Shown here piece after piece: positions 43,491 through 54,653 of a stretch of 64,000 nt of DNA (the stretch's first letter is position 1; every line of letters starts with the position of its first letter). Under the pieces are notes generated by a model. The model made no database searches, was not told the origin of the DNA, and worked only from the letters and a program-made list of their open reading frames with translations. Made by a program: the position numbers and the translations under genes. This DNA comes from Meconema thalassinum (taxonomy: Eukaryota; Arthropoda; Insecta; Orthoptera; Tettigoniidae): contig OX336388.2 of the NCBI GenBank assembly GCA_946902985.2, forward strand, positions 125,341,894 to 125,405,893, given 5' to 3'.

Positions 43491-43574
43491 CCTATCTTAG
43501 CTTCACCAGAGCCCCGTTAGGCGTCACTTTTCAGGGTTCCTGTAGGACCTTCACAGCTATCTTAACGGTCCCGG

Positions 43575-43720
43575 GCTCGTTTTTACTTATGTTGACTAAT
43601 TGTGATTGTTTTTGGATTTTCACTAAATTTGATTTTTTAACTTTTTGATCATTGACTAATTTTGATTGTTTAGTTTTTGAATTTTGACTAATTTTGATTT
43701 GTGTTATTTCAGATTTAAGT
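43575..43720. repeat. Imperfect minisatellite, TTGACTAATTTTGATTG unit
   Basis: Units GACTAATTGTGATTGTTTTT, ACTAAATTTGATTTTT, TTGACTAATTTTGATTGTTT and TTGACTAATTTTGATTTG follow one another. Two more GACTAATTT pieces lie at 43794 and 43831. Confidence 0.75.
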
Positions 43721-43750
43721 ATTTTCATTCTTTTTACTTTCTGAGCTTTG

Positions 43751-43775
43751 AGATTTTTTTTTTTTTTTTTTTTTT
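43751..43775. repeat. Poly-T tract
   Basis: T run of about 25 followed by six G. Confidence 0.95.
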
Positions 43776-44950
43776 GGGGGGTGTTAAGGATTAGACTAAT
43801 TTAGAAATTTGTGTGCTTTATTTTACAATTTTGACTAATTTACTTTGTATTTTAGGACTGCCAAACATTCGTAGGGACAAAAGGGAGAACTGGGGGAATC
43901 AGAAGCGTATCCCATTTTCGTCGCGGAGACTAATAATACACCTCACCGGAAGACAAATTATCATAAAAATGTGCAGAAAAGGTTCACGGAAAGCTAGGGA
44001 ATCACGACTTTGTTTAATAAACTAATGTTGCGTCCTCCTTGTTCTATTATACATCGCAACTAATCGACCGTTATAAATGTCCAGTAAGATTGTCTTCTTT
44101 GTATTATATCTCAAAATCCATGCTTTTACGGGACCTCAACGATCATCAAATCTTGATCAATTCTTATCAAATCACTATATTATCAATAGTAGAATTTATA
44201 TCTACGATTTAAAAATTTAAGAAGTGTTTTCATCCTTAAGGTTAGTTTGCACCTCTGAAGAGGCGATCCTGAGCCTGAGTTAACTTGTTGTAGGATGGCC
44301 AGTTCCTTTCCGCTTCTTTCATCCTCCCGCCAACAGCACGTGGTCCTAAAACAACTTGCTCATTGAACAAAAAGTGGTGAATTAATGTATTAAGGCTTCA
44401 AAACGCAGAGCACATGACTCAAGCTGGGATCGTTAAAATGTCCTGGGGATGTTTCAGTCGCAGACCCTTTGGCATGATAAGCAGATAACGCGTTTGACCC
44501 AGAATGGTACCGTACATACAGCGACATCTCTATCCTTCATCTCTAGGATAACTTGAGTATTCAAGTGCACCAGGACGAAATATCGAGCGGCTGAGTCACT
44601 GTATTGAATCATTCGTGTACCGCTTATTGGTAGTGGTTATTCCTCATGAAGAGTAGAGGTTTAATTTAAAAATATCGCAGTAGGCTATTAGGTAAAATAT
44701 AACATTGCAGGGCATTCATAAATAGGCTATAGCTTGTCACTGAATCAACCCTTCTACCTATGAGGTATTAGGCAACTAGTCTCAAATATTCAGTACAACA
44801 AGATTGTGAAGTCAACCTTCCCTCCCCTTAGGAACGCGTTAGAATTTAAAAAAAAAATCGCTTGCCGCAAAAAAATTTCAACGAAAATATCACCTAATAT
44901 TTACAAAGAAATTGTATAATGGAAGGATTTTTTAATTTATTTATTTGGCA
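43776..44950. other. Unassigned stretch
   Basis: No gene or repeat family recognised. Confidence 0.4.
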
Positions 44951-45190
44951 GGTTTATACAGGTGATTATGTGTGTGTGCGCGCCAGTAAACACGGCAAGA
45001 TAAGCCGGCTGTGACTAGCGGAGATCGTGGCCGCGCGCACCTGGTTCAGCCGGTGCAATGAAATAACCCGCTCGCTGACTCATATAGTTAGTTCATACGT
45101 GTTTTGTCATTCATATGGGCGTGTATTTGCAAAGCTTCGACGTCAGTGTTGCACGTTTAGTGAGTAATGTGATTACTGTGATTGTTAGTC

Positions 45191-45262
45191 ATGCCTAGAC
45201 ACCAATTCACATTGCGCGAACGTGTATATATCCATAATTCATATATGAAAAAGCAGAAAATC
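45191..45262 (+). pseudogene. Mariner transposase N-terminus
   Basis: MPRHQFTLRERVYIHNSYMK then KQKI. Relatives start with a similar FTLEERVFIV-x-x-Y segment before the helix-turn-helix. The frame ends where the RTE fragment begins. Confidence 0.5.
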
Positions 45263-45289
45263 TTGTTCTGAAACGAGACAAAAATTCCC

Positions 45290-46140
45290 CCAGTTCATCT
45301 TAAGTCGTCTCTATTCTATTCAGAAGCAATTTTGAGAAGATCTTATAGGCGATCGGTAGAAGAGACACACCCCTATAGTTGTTGACGTCCTGTTCGTCCC
45401 CTTTCTTATGTAGCGGATGTATGAGTGCTGTTTTCCACTCTCCAGGTATTTTCTCCTCCCAAATTTCACTATGGTGAAGATTATCTTAAGATAATGGTTC
45501 TGCCCTTTTTAACATTTCTGCCCTTATCGGATCTTCTCCACTTGCTTTGTTGTTTTTTTTAGGTTCCTGAATGCTGCTTTGATTTCTTCCTTTGTTGGCA
45601 CTTCGTCACCTTCTGGGTTCTCTGGTATGTCAGGAAACTCTAGTTTCGAAATTGGGGAAAGACAGTTCAGGAGATTGTGGAAGTATCTGGCCAATATTTC
45701 GCAGTTGTATTGGCTATTGAGTCCAATTTTGCCCTTTTCATTTCTGAATCTCAAACTTTGAGTCTGGTATCATTTTAGTTTGCTTTTGAAAGCCTGATAG
45801 GGGCATATGACCTCGTAGTTCCGCCCCTTAAAACAACAATAACTATCTAAAGTCTGATAGAAATCTCTGGACTGGTTCTTAACGAAGTCACTCTGCAAGT
45901 TTTCGAGTTGAGCCTTTTCAAATGATAGTTAAGTCCTTCGGAATGTTCAGGATGTTTCTTTCCTCTGTTGTCTGAATTGTTCCATGTGTTCCATTCTCTT
46001 GGAGGATTTCCATTTCCTCCATTTCTCGGATCTCTCCCCGAGAGCTGCTTCGCACTCTTCATTCCACCATAATTCTCGTTTTATTTTAGCCTGCCCTAGT
46101 GATGTCATTGCAGCGGCATTGATTTCTGTGCACAACTCCT
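45290..46140 (-). pseudogene. RTE-type LINE fragment (copy C)
   Basis: Minus strand from the right: KIKRELWWNEECEAALGERS (region between endonuclease and polymerase), then LNSQYNCEILARYFHNLLNC, FPDIPENPEGDEVPTKEEIK and AAFRNLKK. It continues EWKTALIHPLHKKGDEQDVN and NYRGVSLLPIAYKIFSKLLL (start of the RT domain). The catalytic core is missing on the left. A tail-only SINE interrupts it at 45801-45850. Copy A at 34501-36110 has a homologous LIHSLHKKGNTRDVNNYRG block but is clearly a different copy. Confidence 0.8.
45801..45850 (+). mobile_element. Tail-only SINE insertion (about 50 bp)
   Basis: GGGCATATGACCTCGTAGTT, CCGCCCCTTAAAACAACAAT, AACTATCTAA. Flanked by near-identical repeats AGCCTGATAG and AGTCTGATAG (nine of ten), within LINE copy C. 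Confidence 0.72.
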
Positions 46141-46529
46141 GCCATTACACATTATTGAACATGTTTGTTATAAGTGTGAAAGTCTGCGCCAAACTACCGG
46201 CTGGACCGGGTAAGGGCCGCCGCTTATTTTGCCTGTTTACTGGCGCGCACACATAATAACCCTGTATTTAATTTTCACACCCATTTCATAAATAGTTGTC
46301 ACGCAATACGAATTAATGGCCAAAATATAAAAGCCTACTCAATATGGCAATATTGTTCTGTAAGATTCGTAACAAGTTTGTAAGGGAGACTGTTGCACAT
46401 TAGAGACTTAATGGGTTTTAAACAACTGTAATTTCATTTTTGAAGGAAAGAAATAGCTTCAAACCAAAGGAAGTATTTTGAGAAACTTTTTTCAGTTTAT
46501 TGCCATGTCCCCGAAGTTCCCTGGAACAG

Positions 46530-46585
46530 TGATAATTGTTTTAAGTGGTCTAATATCTAGGTTATCGGCCCCTTAAGGTCCGGGT
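46530..46585 (-). repeat. SINE 3' tail fragment
   Basis: TTGTTTTAAGTGGTCTAATA, TCTAGGTTATCGGCCCCTTA. Divergent member of the tail module. Confidence 0.5.
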
Positions 46586-46721
46586 GATAGCGAAAATGAC
46601 AAAGAAGTGCAAAACCACAACTAAAACTAGCAGATTGAAAATACTTACAAAATGGATCTTAGATTGAAGAGATGCACAAAATGTAATGTATGTTAAAAAT
46701 ACTTACAAAATGCAATGAATA

Positions 46722-47516
46722 AGGTGCGTTCAAAAAGTAACGAGCCGGAGGCAGGAATGCGCAAACCGGTGACGACATCGGCTAATTGTGGCGTGTGTAA
46801 CGAGGTGTGGTTCCGACCAGAGCGTGGAAGGTCACATCCCGTCGCTAGAGGGCACGCGTGCACGTCACGTGACGTGACGATACAAAGCGAGCAGCAGCAT
46901 GCATCAATCGTCCAACGCATTGCAAACAGTGACAAGGAGGCGTCAACCGAAGAGCAAAGAGGTGTTGTTCGGTTTCTGACAGCGGAAGGAGTAGGGGGAA
47001 CGGACAATCACCGAATGTCACAAGTGTACGGCGAACACTGCATGTCCCTTGCAAGGGTTAAGGTGTGGCACAAGCACATCAGGGAAGGACGGGTGTCGTT
47101 AGCCGGTGATGCCCGGTCTGGGGCACCCCCCTGCATTACCGATGACAACATCCAGCTGGTTGATGCACTCATTACCCAGGACCGCCGAGTGACAGTGAAC
47201 GCCATAGCCGCCGTGATCGCTCCACGGCAATGCACGACCCTCATACGGCCAACACAGTCGCGGCACTCTTGCAGAAATTCTAATGGGAGGTTCTCGGCCA
47301 CCGTCCATACAGTCCAGACCTCTCTCCCTGTGATTACGCCATGTTTGGTCCCCTGAAAATGGTTCTGCGGGGCCAAAGATTCACCTCGGACGCCGACGTC
47401 CAGCTCTACGTGCGGAACTGGTTCACATCGCAGCCCAGGGAATTTTATGCCACAGCCATTCACCGCCTCGTGTCACAGTGGGACATGTGCCTCGACAGCC
47501 AGGGCCAATACTTCTA
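46722..47516 (+). mobile_element. SETMAR-type mariner, internally deleted, right end lost
   Basis: The left end AGGTGCGTTCAAAAAGTAAC follows a TA (46720-46721), as in this common arthropod mariner family. A matching inverted end was not found downstream of the coding region, so the element lacks its right terminus. A 60-70 bp duplication (AAAATACTTACAAAATG twice) precedes it at 46637-46716. Confidence 0.78.
46885..47516 (+). pseudogene. SETMAR-type mariner transposase with internal deletion
   Basis: The plus strand reads ASTEEQRGVVRFLTAEGVGG, then HRMSQVYGEHCMSLARVKVW (helix-turn-helix), HKHIREGRVSLAGDARSGAP (linker) and LITQDRRVTVNAIAAV. After about 47225 it jumps, with frameshifts, to HGNARPS (remnant of HDNARPH with D to N), DYAMFGPLKMVLRGQRFTSD, WFTSQPREFYATAIHRLVSQ and WDMCLDSQGQYF, stop at 47514-47516. 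The first catalytic aspartate region is deleted. The end and start match the family well, so the middle was lost by internal deletion. Confidence 0.85.
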
Positions 47517-47519
47517 ACA

Positions 47520-48459
47520 TACAGGTACTGGTTTCTGTGGGGAGCCAATTCACAAAAACAGTGTGGAGAATCTTAAATAGAGAAGGAAATATAATGAAAA
47601 GAAAAAGAAGGCTGAGCCCTAGAAGAATGAGGGATAAGGAGAGGCGTAGAGCCAATTAAGGTGGGAAAGGAAGATACTCCTTAGGCCTCTGATACCCTAA
47701 TACCGTCGAGGTAGGAAAAGAAAATGAGTTGACCAAGAGAGGTAGACAGGAAAGAAGACAGAGGAGCCCGGCACAAGTGGTAGCAATGCCGCTCTCAGCT
47801 GGGGTCCCGTGGTCGCCAACCCACGTCCCACTAGATGTGAGCCCCTGGGGGGGTCCCCTGGATAAGTTTGATTTTGGACGGAGATATGAAACCGGATACC
47901 CTTCCTTTTACTACGGCATGTTTCAAAACGATGGTCGCCGGGGTGAGGGACAAGCCCCTATACCACTGCACGATTATGCTTTTATTTAGAGGTATAACCT
48001 GAAAATTGCTTTAGAATAAAAATTACATTTCTCTGACCATGATGTAATATAAATCTCATATTTTGTATGTTGTGGATATTATGACGATCGCGGGACGTTT
48101 ATTAAACAATTCAACCGTCTCGCCAGGTTCCTCGCCACCATGTCATTAGAAAAACAAAACTTAGGAGAGTGTGTAAACAGGACAGTGAATGTCTGTACAT
48201 GAATAATGCCCCACGAACAGTGACTCAAGTATCGCATTAATTTCCATGGCAGATTGAATAACGGCACCAAATACAGTTATAGATAGTATTACGCAGGCCA
48301 CATACCCAGTTACCCGCATCAAGCAGGAACCTGAAAATAACCCTGGACTACATTGTATTTTTTTCTGTTCCACTTTTCATCTGAATTCTTTTTTTAAGAT
48401 GTCTACTCCTGACGAGCAATAAACTGTATTTTAAGCCTAGGAGATCCGATGAAGCCTCC
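47520..48459. other. Stretch with a probable dispersed repeat
   Basis: 47745-47850 (GACAGAGGAGCCCGGCACAA, GCAATGCCGCTCTCAGCTGG, GGTCGCCAACCCACGTCCCA) looks familiar as a dispersed arthropod repeat, from memory only; there is no second copy in this window. The rest is unassigned. Confidence 0.35.
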
Positions 48460-48465
48460 CTACAC

Positions 48466-50474
48466 CATACCTGCCAACTTTTGAAAAGGGCTATCAGTAA
48501 AACTCACGCGCGACATAAAAATCTAACGATTTTCGACATACTCCGGCTTGACGAAAATAATAATACTTCTTGGCTACAAAATACAATAATTAATGCTTTA
48601 AACAGGATACTTCAATGAAATCATATCGACTTACATGATTTGTAGATGAACATAACAATCAAGAAGAAATCCATGTTAATCAGCAGCAGGCGTGGTGAAT
48701 ATTGGTTTGGAGCAGACATAACAGGACTTCCTTGATCGATTAAGCTGATATACGATAATTGAAAAAGGCTTTAAACAATAGAACTTGTTTAACGTAACAC
48801 AGGCAAGAAATAATATAATACACACTGCAAGTCACATGCTAGTTCGACTTTTAAGTCATGGTTGTGGCCTTTTTAGCTTCCTGCAAAAAGTCTTGAGAAA
48901 ATGTTTTGTCATAACAGGGACCAGAACTCCTGGTCTTCAAAATAGAAATAGACTCCAGAGATTCATAGGACATGGATGACCTGAACTGTGTTCTATTTTT
49001 CTTCACAAAGGTAAAAACACGTTCACATTCTGCATTGCTATGGGGTATGGTGAGAATAGAGAGCAATACTCTAGAAATTCGGTTATACTTAAGAAGTCCA
49101 TCGGCTCCACGAATTCTTGATATTTGTGCCCAACTGGAATTACTTGCAGCATCTTGATGTGCAGCCAAAGTGTCATCTACCTGAAGAGCTGTGAACTGCC
49201 TCTGAAGCTCATTCACCACCTCATCTGTAGTTTCATTCTCTTCCTTGCATAACATGATAGGAAACTTTTCCAAGAAAAAAACGAATGGAAGAAAACTGTG
49301 CATCTTCAATTTTGTCTAACCTAGCAACTTGAGCATTCTTTAACACGTCATCCTTGAGTGGAAACTTGTTAATGATTTAGTCACAGGCAGTACAAAAGTA
49401 GTTTCTCACTGATGAAAAGAAAAGGGATTTATCTGTATCCGGTCCGTTCTGAAGGCACTTAACAACTTCAGATGATGCATTTTTTGCCATTTTATTTACA
49501 ATGCATGTCGTTTTCATGCGACCACAACTATATTTCTTTGCAACTTCTGATGTGGGAAACATCTTCTTAAATAAAGCACCAGCATGATCAGCCGCAGGTA
49601 AGGGCTCATTGTGTTCCACCAAAAAGGAAGTAAACAGACACTCGGCCCTAACTACGCCAATGTCAACGTTTCCAGACTTAGCAAAAAAGGTGTTGATTTT
49701 CTTGCTATCTTCCTTCGATTTAACATAACTTATGTGTTTACCGCACTTCACATGATTACTTAATTTTTCCACCATGTGCAATATTAATATCACACCCACA
49801 TACCGTGCAAAAGGCAATTTTTTCTCCCTTTCTTGATTTTAGTATGCGCAGAAAATCAACCGAGTATGATTCTTTAAATGTCTGGACGCCAACCTCGTGA
49901 AGAAAGAATATGCACATGGTAGAAGAAAAATAACACACACGTGGAACGAATGTAATGTAATTAGTCCAAGGAATACAGGAAACTGCGAAGCACGAAGTTA
50001 TAGCACAAAAACTCGAACGCTTAATTAAAATATGCCATAACCTTAAAAGACGAAAACATTTAAGGAACACCAACTTCGCGAACAATGAACAACTAATGTG
50101 GTCAAAGAATATGGTTTAAATCGCAACGAGCGAACGGAGCGGAACAAAGAATATGCGAAGCAGAGCCTGTCGACACTTAAGATTAACATGGAAGAACGGT
50201 TATCCCGGCTTCAAATTCAATTACAATGACGACACAAATATCACACGGTTAAAAGTACGAATCATATCAAAGAACGAGTTATCGACTATCGTGGACTTGC
50301 CTTCGACCCACGCAAACAATCGATGGTACGGAAGTGGGCGGTATTATCGAATGTAAATTATCGTTTCAAATTTTTGTCCGCGAAATCGTAAAATGACACC
50401 GTTCATCCGTAAAACCGTAAAATGCTGCAATTTCCGTAAATTTTACGGATAAACCGTAAAAGTTGGCAGGTATG
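48466..50474 (-). mobile_element. hAT-superfamily element, 2.0 kb, catalytic core deleted
   Basis: Ends CATACCTGCCAACTTTTG on the left and CGTAAAAGTTGGCAGGTATG on the right are inverted. CTACAC occurs on both outer sides (48460-48465, 50475-50480); the wider 8-mers CTACACCA and CTACACTA differ at one base if the right element end is placed asymmetrically. Subterminal GTAAAATG/CCGTAAA motifs cluster on the right (50380-50460). It encodes a minus-strand transposase with both termini but no middle. The MITE at 54654-55235 has the same ends. Confidence 0.88.
48851..49865 (-). pseudogene. hAT transposase, BED finger and dimerisation domain joined
   Basis: Minus strand: FLRILKSRKGEKIAFCTVCG, CDINIAHGGK and LSNHVKCGKHISYVKSKEDS make a BED zinc finger (C-x-x-C ... 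H-x-x-x-x-H-type spacing). Then SGNVDIGVVRAECLFTSFLV and MFPTSEVAKKYSCGRMKTTC form the N-terminal linker. After SLFFSSVRNYF the sequence passes straight to CTACD-stop-IINKFPL. It ends with SILTIPHSNAECERVFTFVK, KNRTQFRSSMSYESLESISI and LKTRSSGPCYDKTFSQDFLQ, the hAT dimerisation region with the conserved ECERVF. The DDE core of several hundred residues is absent, and a frameshift follows. BED fingers bind transposon ends, so a protein from such a copy could compete for them, but this one has stops. Confidence 0.88.
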
Positions 50475-50694
50475 CTACACTATAAAAACACTGGAGCCAG
50501 CTTCGGGCTAAAAATGATTTTTTATCAATTTTCTAGCAGGAAGTATAAATTTACAAATGCATCACAAGAACAGACATTTTAAAAAGATATTAAACATTTT
50601 ACCCCACCACCCACCTTTTTTTTACAAAAATTCTTTTGATTGGAGCAGATTAAAAGTTTGATGTTTCTACCAACATGTTTGTTACGTCGAAATT

Positions 50695-51019
50695 CAACAA
50701 CAACAAAAAAGTCAACCCCTGGCACTATCCAGCCCATGACGGGCTAAGGCCGACCAAGCGACCGCTGCCCAGCCATTTGGCCTGCAGATATTGGGGTGAC
50801 GCGTGATCAGCGCGTCGGGTCCCCTCGGCCGTTAATCTTGGTATTCGTGATCGGGGCGCTGTCTCACTGTCAGACAGCTTACTCAATTGTCCTCACGAGG
50901 CTGAGTGCACCCCGTTCCAACCCTCACGTCAGTTTTAAAATCCCTGACGGAGCCGAGGATCGAACCCGGGGCCTCCGGGCGAGAGGCAGGCGCGCTACCC
51001 CAACACCACGGGGCCGGCC
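50695..51019 (-). mobile_element. tRNA-derived SINE, family A, with 14-bp target duplication
   Basis: Inverse of 13971-14279 over its full length, with an (AAC)n tail at the left (CAACAACAACAAAAAAGTCA). Perfect repeats GTTACGTCGAAATT flank it (50681-50694, 51020-51033). Confidence 0.95.
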
Positions 51020-51033
51020 GTTACGTCGAAATT

Positions 51034-51364
51034 AGTAATGCAAATATTTTTACGCATGCGCAATTACTTCGCGAGGTAATTGTTCAATTAAGAGCAGAGG
51101 AAAGTGTAGAGAAATTAATTTCCTATGTAAACCGAAGCTTTCCGAGAATACTAAACATCTGAAAATGCCGATGGTCCTGGACAAATAACCTGCGTTAACA
51201 GTATAAAGTTAATTTCACCGTAAATCAACCACACGTACGGAGCGGCGCTCACTTGTTTGCGAGGGGGGAAAGGGCATGGGCTCCCTACACTCTGCTTTCC
51301 TTTCGTTGCAATGGAAACTAGTTACTCCTAAATGAACCAACAACCCATTTACGGACCATTTACG
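51034..51364. other. Unassigned stretch
   Basis: Nothing recognised. Confidence 0.4.
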
Positions 51365-51545
51365 TGGTGTAGTTGCTAGCATTCATAGCAGTCACCTCTG
51401 AGCTCCGGGTTAGATTCCTGGTTATGCCAAGACATTTAACTCTGGTCTGAGGGTTGGTACGGCGTAAACTCTAGGCTCGTGAGGCTGCCGAGTTGAGCAG
51501 AAGTAGGTTGGATTCCCACCTCTTCTTCAGGCAAACTACAGTACA
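51365..51545 (+). mobile_element. tRNA-derived SINE, truncated
   Basis: GTGGTGTAGTTGCTAGCATT, CTCCGGGTTAGATTCCTGGT (B-box region), then CTGAGGGTTGGTACGGCGTA and GGTTGGATTCCCACCTCTTC. Same head group as 13193-13668 and 25855-26250; the 3' half is missing. Confidence 0.7.
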
Positions 51546-52639
51546 GTGGTGATCATTCTATGGCCGTTGCGTGACAAGACTAGTACGTCAATACTGGACA
51601 GCCCACACGGGACATAATAAGCTATGGAAAAAAATGTCTGCATTTAAAGATTTAAAGGAAGAATAGGACTAAAGTGGCGAGATGTTAGCACGCAATTTCC
51701 GACGAAGCATTCTATACCGAATACTAGTAGCGTACCCAGGGGGATATTATCCATTCCAGAAGCACAGCATTTATTGTAATCAAGAGTTCTCCAGCGATGT
51801 TTTCTGGTGGATAATCTAAACTTACTATAAGATCAGTTTGCGGTATATATATATAACTTCAGATTTTTTAAACGCAAATAACGAACGGAAACTAACACAT
51901 CGCCCAAATAAGCAGCTAAGTCCTTTGAAACAAAGTTAGAACACCAACCTGACCATTTACTCACCATTACATATTTTCACACCAGTTAGATATTGTTTTA
52001 AGGGGCGGGACTACGAGGTCATCTGCCCCGAATATTATCACACTAAACGAACTTCACGGTCAATGGCCACTAACATTATCAAATCAAAATTCACATAATA
52101 CTAACAAATCTGACAAAAGTACGCAAGATTCTGTACCGAAAACAGTGTACATAGAGAGTATATTTCAGGAGTAAAGATCCCTCCTGCGGCGCTCTCAAGC
52201 GACCGATCGTGACAAATGAGCATTCAAATGAAAGAGAATAAGACATTAGCAGTGACGAATGACACTAATTCCATAAATATTTATAATTTCTTTAAAAATT
52301 ACTTTAAAAAATGTACGAAGTGTGCGATTTGCAGACACTGTTGCTGAAGTAAAATTCGCTCCATTATTGCTGTCCACTTCAGATTTTGGCCGCTGTGACG
52401 CCTGAGGTCTATCCTTAATCATTTTGATGGATTTCAGAAACAGTAAATCAAAGGAATGAGTACGGTACTCAAATCATATAATTTCATAAATATCAAATAA
52501 CCGGTGAGTGTTATGATGATCCAATTTTCAGCGATTGCCTTCTTAAGTTAGGGAACGTATAGAACTTGGGATTCTAACTGAAATTTAAATTGTGTTCTAT
52601 AATCATTTGGTTGAAATAAAAACATAACGTTTCTCCTTA
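51546..52639. other. Mostly unassigned stretch
   Basis: Contains the SINE tail at 51990-52032 and a short AT run at 51845-51857. Nothing else recognised. Confidence 0.4.
51990..52032 (-). repeat. SINE 3' tail fragment
   Basis: TATTGTTTTAAGGGGCGGGA, CTACGAGGTCATCTGCCCC. Best-preserved example of the tail module in this orientation. Confidence 0.7.
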
Positions 52640-52682
52640 GTCTCTCATTGAACATGCGAGATTTCTCGCACGGGTCCGATAG
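52640..52682 (+). mobile_element. Helitron-like 3' end, family 2
   Basis: CATGCGAGATTTCTCGCACG then GGTCCGATAG followed by T: the terminal hairpin and near-CTAG end of the family at 30686-31112. Upstream body not found. It abuts a (TA)n tract. Confidence 0.7.
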
Positions 52683-52685
<3 letters not shown>

Positions 52686-52742
<57 letters not shown>

Positions 52743-52749
52743 TATATAT
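52686..52749. repeat. (TA)n microsatellite
   Basis: Over 25 TA units immediately after the Helitron end. Confidence 0.97.
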
Positions 52750-52754
52750 CTTAA

Positions 52755-52797
52755 ATCAAGGGGCAGATGACTTCACTGTTTCGCCCCTTAAAACAAT
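52755..52797 (+). repeat. SINE 3' tail fragment
   Basis: AAGGGGCAGATGACTTCACT, GTTTCGCCCCTTAAAACAAT. Confidence 0.65.
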
Positions 52798-52844
52798 ACA
52801 ACAATAATATCCTAACTCGCATATTCGTAGAGAGATTAATAGCC

Positions 52845-53095
52845 TGAGTGGGCAGGAACGGGGTCCACTCAGCATCATGAAGCAAAACTAAGAAGATGAG
52901 GGTTAGATTCTCGCCATCTTGGAAGTGGTTTTCCGTAGCTTTCCACTTCTGCCTCGGGCAAATACCGGGATGCGTAACTTTAAGCCACGGCCGTCTCCTT
53001 CCCATTCCTCGTCTGAATTACACAGGTTATCAGAAAATGCCCACACACACAAGTAAGGGGGTTAAGTTATGACCACGATGTCTCAAAACCCCTAA
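52845..53095 (+). mobile_element. SINE lacking the tRNA head, shared 3' module
   Basis: GGGCAGGAACGGGGTCCACT, CAGCATCATGAAGCAAAACT, GGTTTTCCGTAGCTTTCCAC and CGGGCAAATACCGGGATGCG match the middle of 13193-13668 and 25855-26250. It ends in ACACAGGTTATCAGAAAATG and the GACCACGATGTC...CCCCTAA module. The head is missing, consistent with 5' truncation. Confidence 0.72.
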
Positions 53096-53324
53096 AACAA
53101 TCACCAAGACCAGTTACTTTTGACTCAAAGTAACTCATTGTAACTTCGTTATTTTTGCAAGAGCGAAAAGGTAACTAAGTTTATAACGTAGATATTTTAA
53201 GGAGTAAATCAAACAACCCTGGTTGAAATAGGATTGCAGACTAGACTTCACAGCCTACGAGCCAGCCAAAAAAAAAAAAACTAGCAAACCCAGGCAAACC
53301 TTTGTCATTCTAACTGAACTACAT

Positions 53325-53557
53325 TTTTATTATTATTAATGCAATCAATGGTATTTTATTTTCATGACTGGTCAGGGAAAGGATTTTGGAAGCAAAACGG
53401 CCGTGAACCCGTTAAAAGGAATCACCCAGGCATTTGCCCGGTGGTGAAAATGGAAAACCACGAAAATCATTAAAAGAACGGGCGAGGCGGGATTCGAACC
53501 CACACTCTCGATGCCAGCGAGGCACGAGGTAGCGCGTTAGTGCTTTCGGCCACCGTA
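53325..53557 (-). mobile_element. tRNA-derived SINE, family E, with 10-bp target duplication
   Basis: On the minus strand the head begins at 53557 (ACGGTGGCCGAAAGCACTAA, CGCGCTACCTCGTGCCTCGC) with a B box GGGTTCGAATCCCGCC, then GTGGTTTTCCATTTTCACCA and GGGCAAATGCCTGGGTGATT, ending in (AAT)n. Direct repeats TGAACTACAT lie at 53315-53324 and 53558-53567. Confidence 0.9.
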
Positions 53558-53567
53558 TGAACTACAT

Positions 53568-54650
53568 ATCTGGGGTTGTTTTGTTATTTATAATTGAAAT
53601 TCAGGAGGTATTTCTGCCGCACCCTGCTCTATAACATTCCACGGAACCAGCCACAGGACGACCATGTCCACGGCCGTCCACGTGAAAGGATGCTGGAGGT
53701 CAGGTCCAGACGATCTGCGCCAGCCTGACGGCACTGCCTACCTTATCGATCGCTCTGTTCTATTCCTACACCCACGTCAACTGTGTCCCACAATTCACGA
53801 TATCTCCAATGTTATGTCCCTCAAAGTTATCACCAGTCCTACTGTCCACCATTCTAACCTTTGCATAAAACTTTCTGGAGATTATAGATAGTGAAGACAT
53901 TGTATTTAAAACAAACGTTTCGACGTTAAGAAGGCAATTAGGCAACAGAGAAAATGGCTTATCACCAGGGACCCTGTTTTGTGGTAATATAATAGACTTT
54001 TCTTTTAAGCGGTGAAATGAAATATCCATAGCGGTGAAATTACAGCCATTGTACCGAAACTTCATACGGCGTTGCCATAAAAGACAGCATTTCCAGCAAC
54101 TACTCTGAAAATCATGTAATTATGATTCTTTAATACGTTGTTAAGTTTAAATCGATGGCCTAGAATGATAACCGCTTCTCCCACTTTGGCTAGTAGAGAA
54201 AAAATTCCTTATTCCAGAACCAGTTAGGGAACATTTCTACGTAACTGACGAATGCGAGATACGAGGTGTCCTTTCTAGGCCAACGAAATGTGATAAACTA
54301 GCGGAGCGCTACGCTGCTGCTAGCGCCAATGCCTTGCTCAACACGCTGCAATATACAGTACCACAGCCGCCACACGGCCTCTGCAAGTCTCCACTCTATA
54401 GGAAGGGAACACACTATAACGCAATTCCTTTTCACGCATTGACTAACCTCGTTACTTTTTGTAAGCAACATTAATTTATTTAACTTTTTAACCATAACTT
54501 ACCCAGCTCTCAATAAATGGTAATGTACTTTGTTCTGTGACTGAACTTTATTGCTGTATTCATGCTATGCGCGTGGCAAAACACATGGCCAACCCGTATA
54601 CACCACCCTCCCCCCAATCACATATCAAGTGGTATAACATTTCTCGATTT
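53568..54650. other. Unassigned stretch
   Basis: No gene or repeat family recognised. Confidence 0.4.
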
Positions 54651-54653
54651 GTT

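Larger units (their letters stand above)
44957..46264 (+). mobile_element. Mariner-like element whose middle is occupied by an RTE fragment
   Basis: The left end (CAGGTGATTATGTGTGTGTG, CGCGCCAGTAAACACGGCAA, GATAAGCCGGC) is mirrored on the right (GCCGCTTATTTTGCCTGTTT, ACTGGCGCGCACACATAATA, ACCCTG). The arms are about 50 bp, flanked by TA (44955-44956, 46265-46266). At 45191 a frame opens MPRHQFTLRERVYIHNSYMK, which looks like the N-terminus of a mariner transposase. Instead of the remaining transposase the interior is RTE sequence in the opposite orientation. Confidence 0.78.

Noticed and set aside
47008..47463. Minus-strand frame of 151 codons
   Set aside because: Antisense to the SETMAR-type mariner transposase, whose motifs are on the plus strand.
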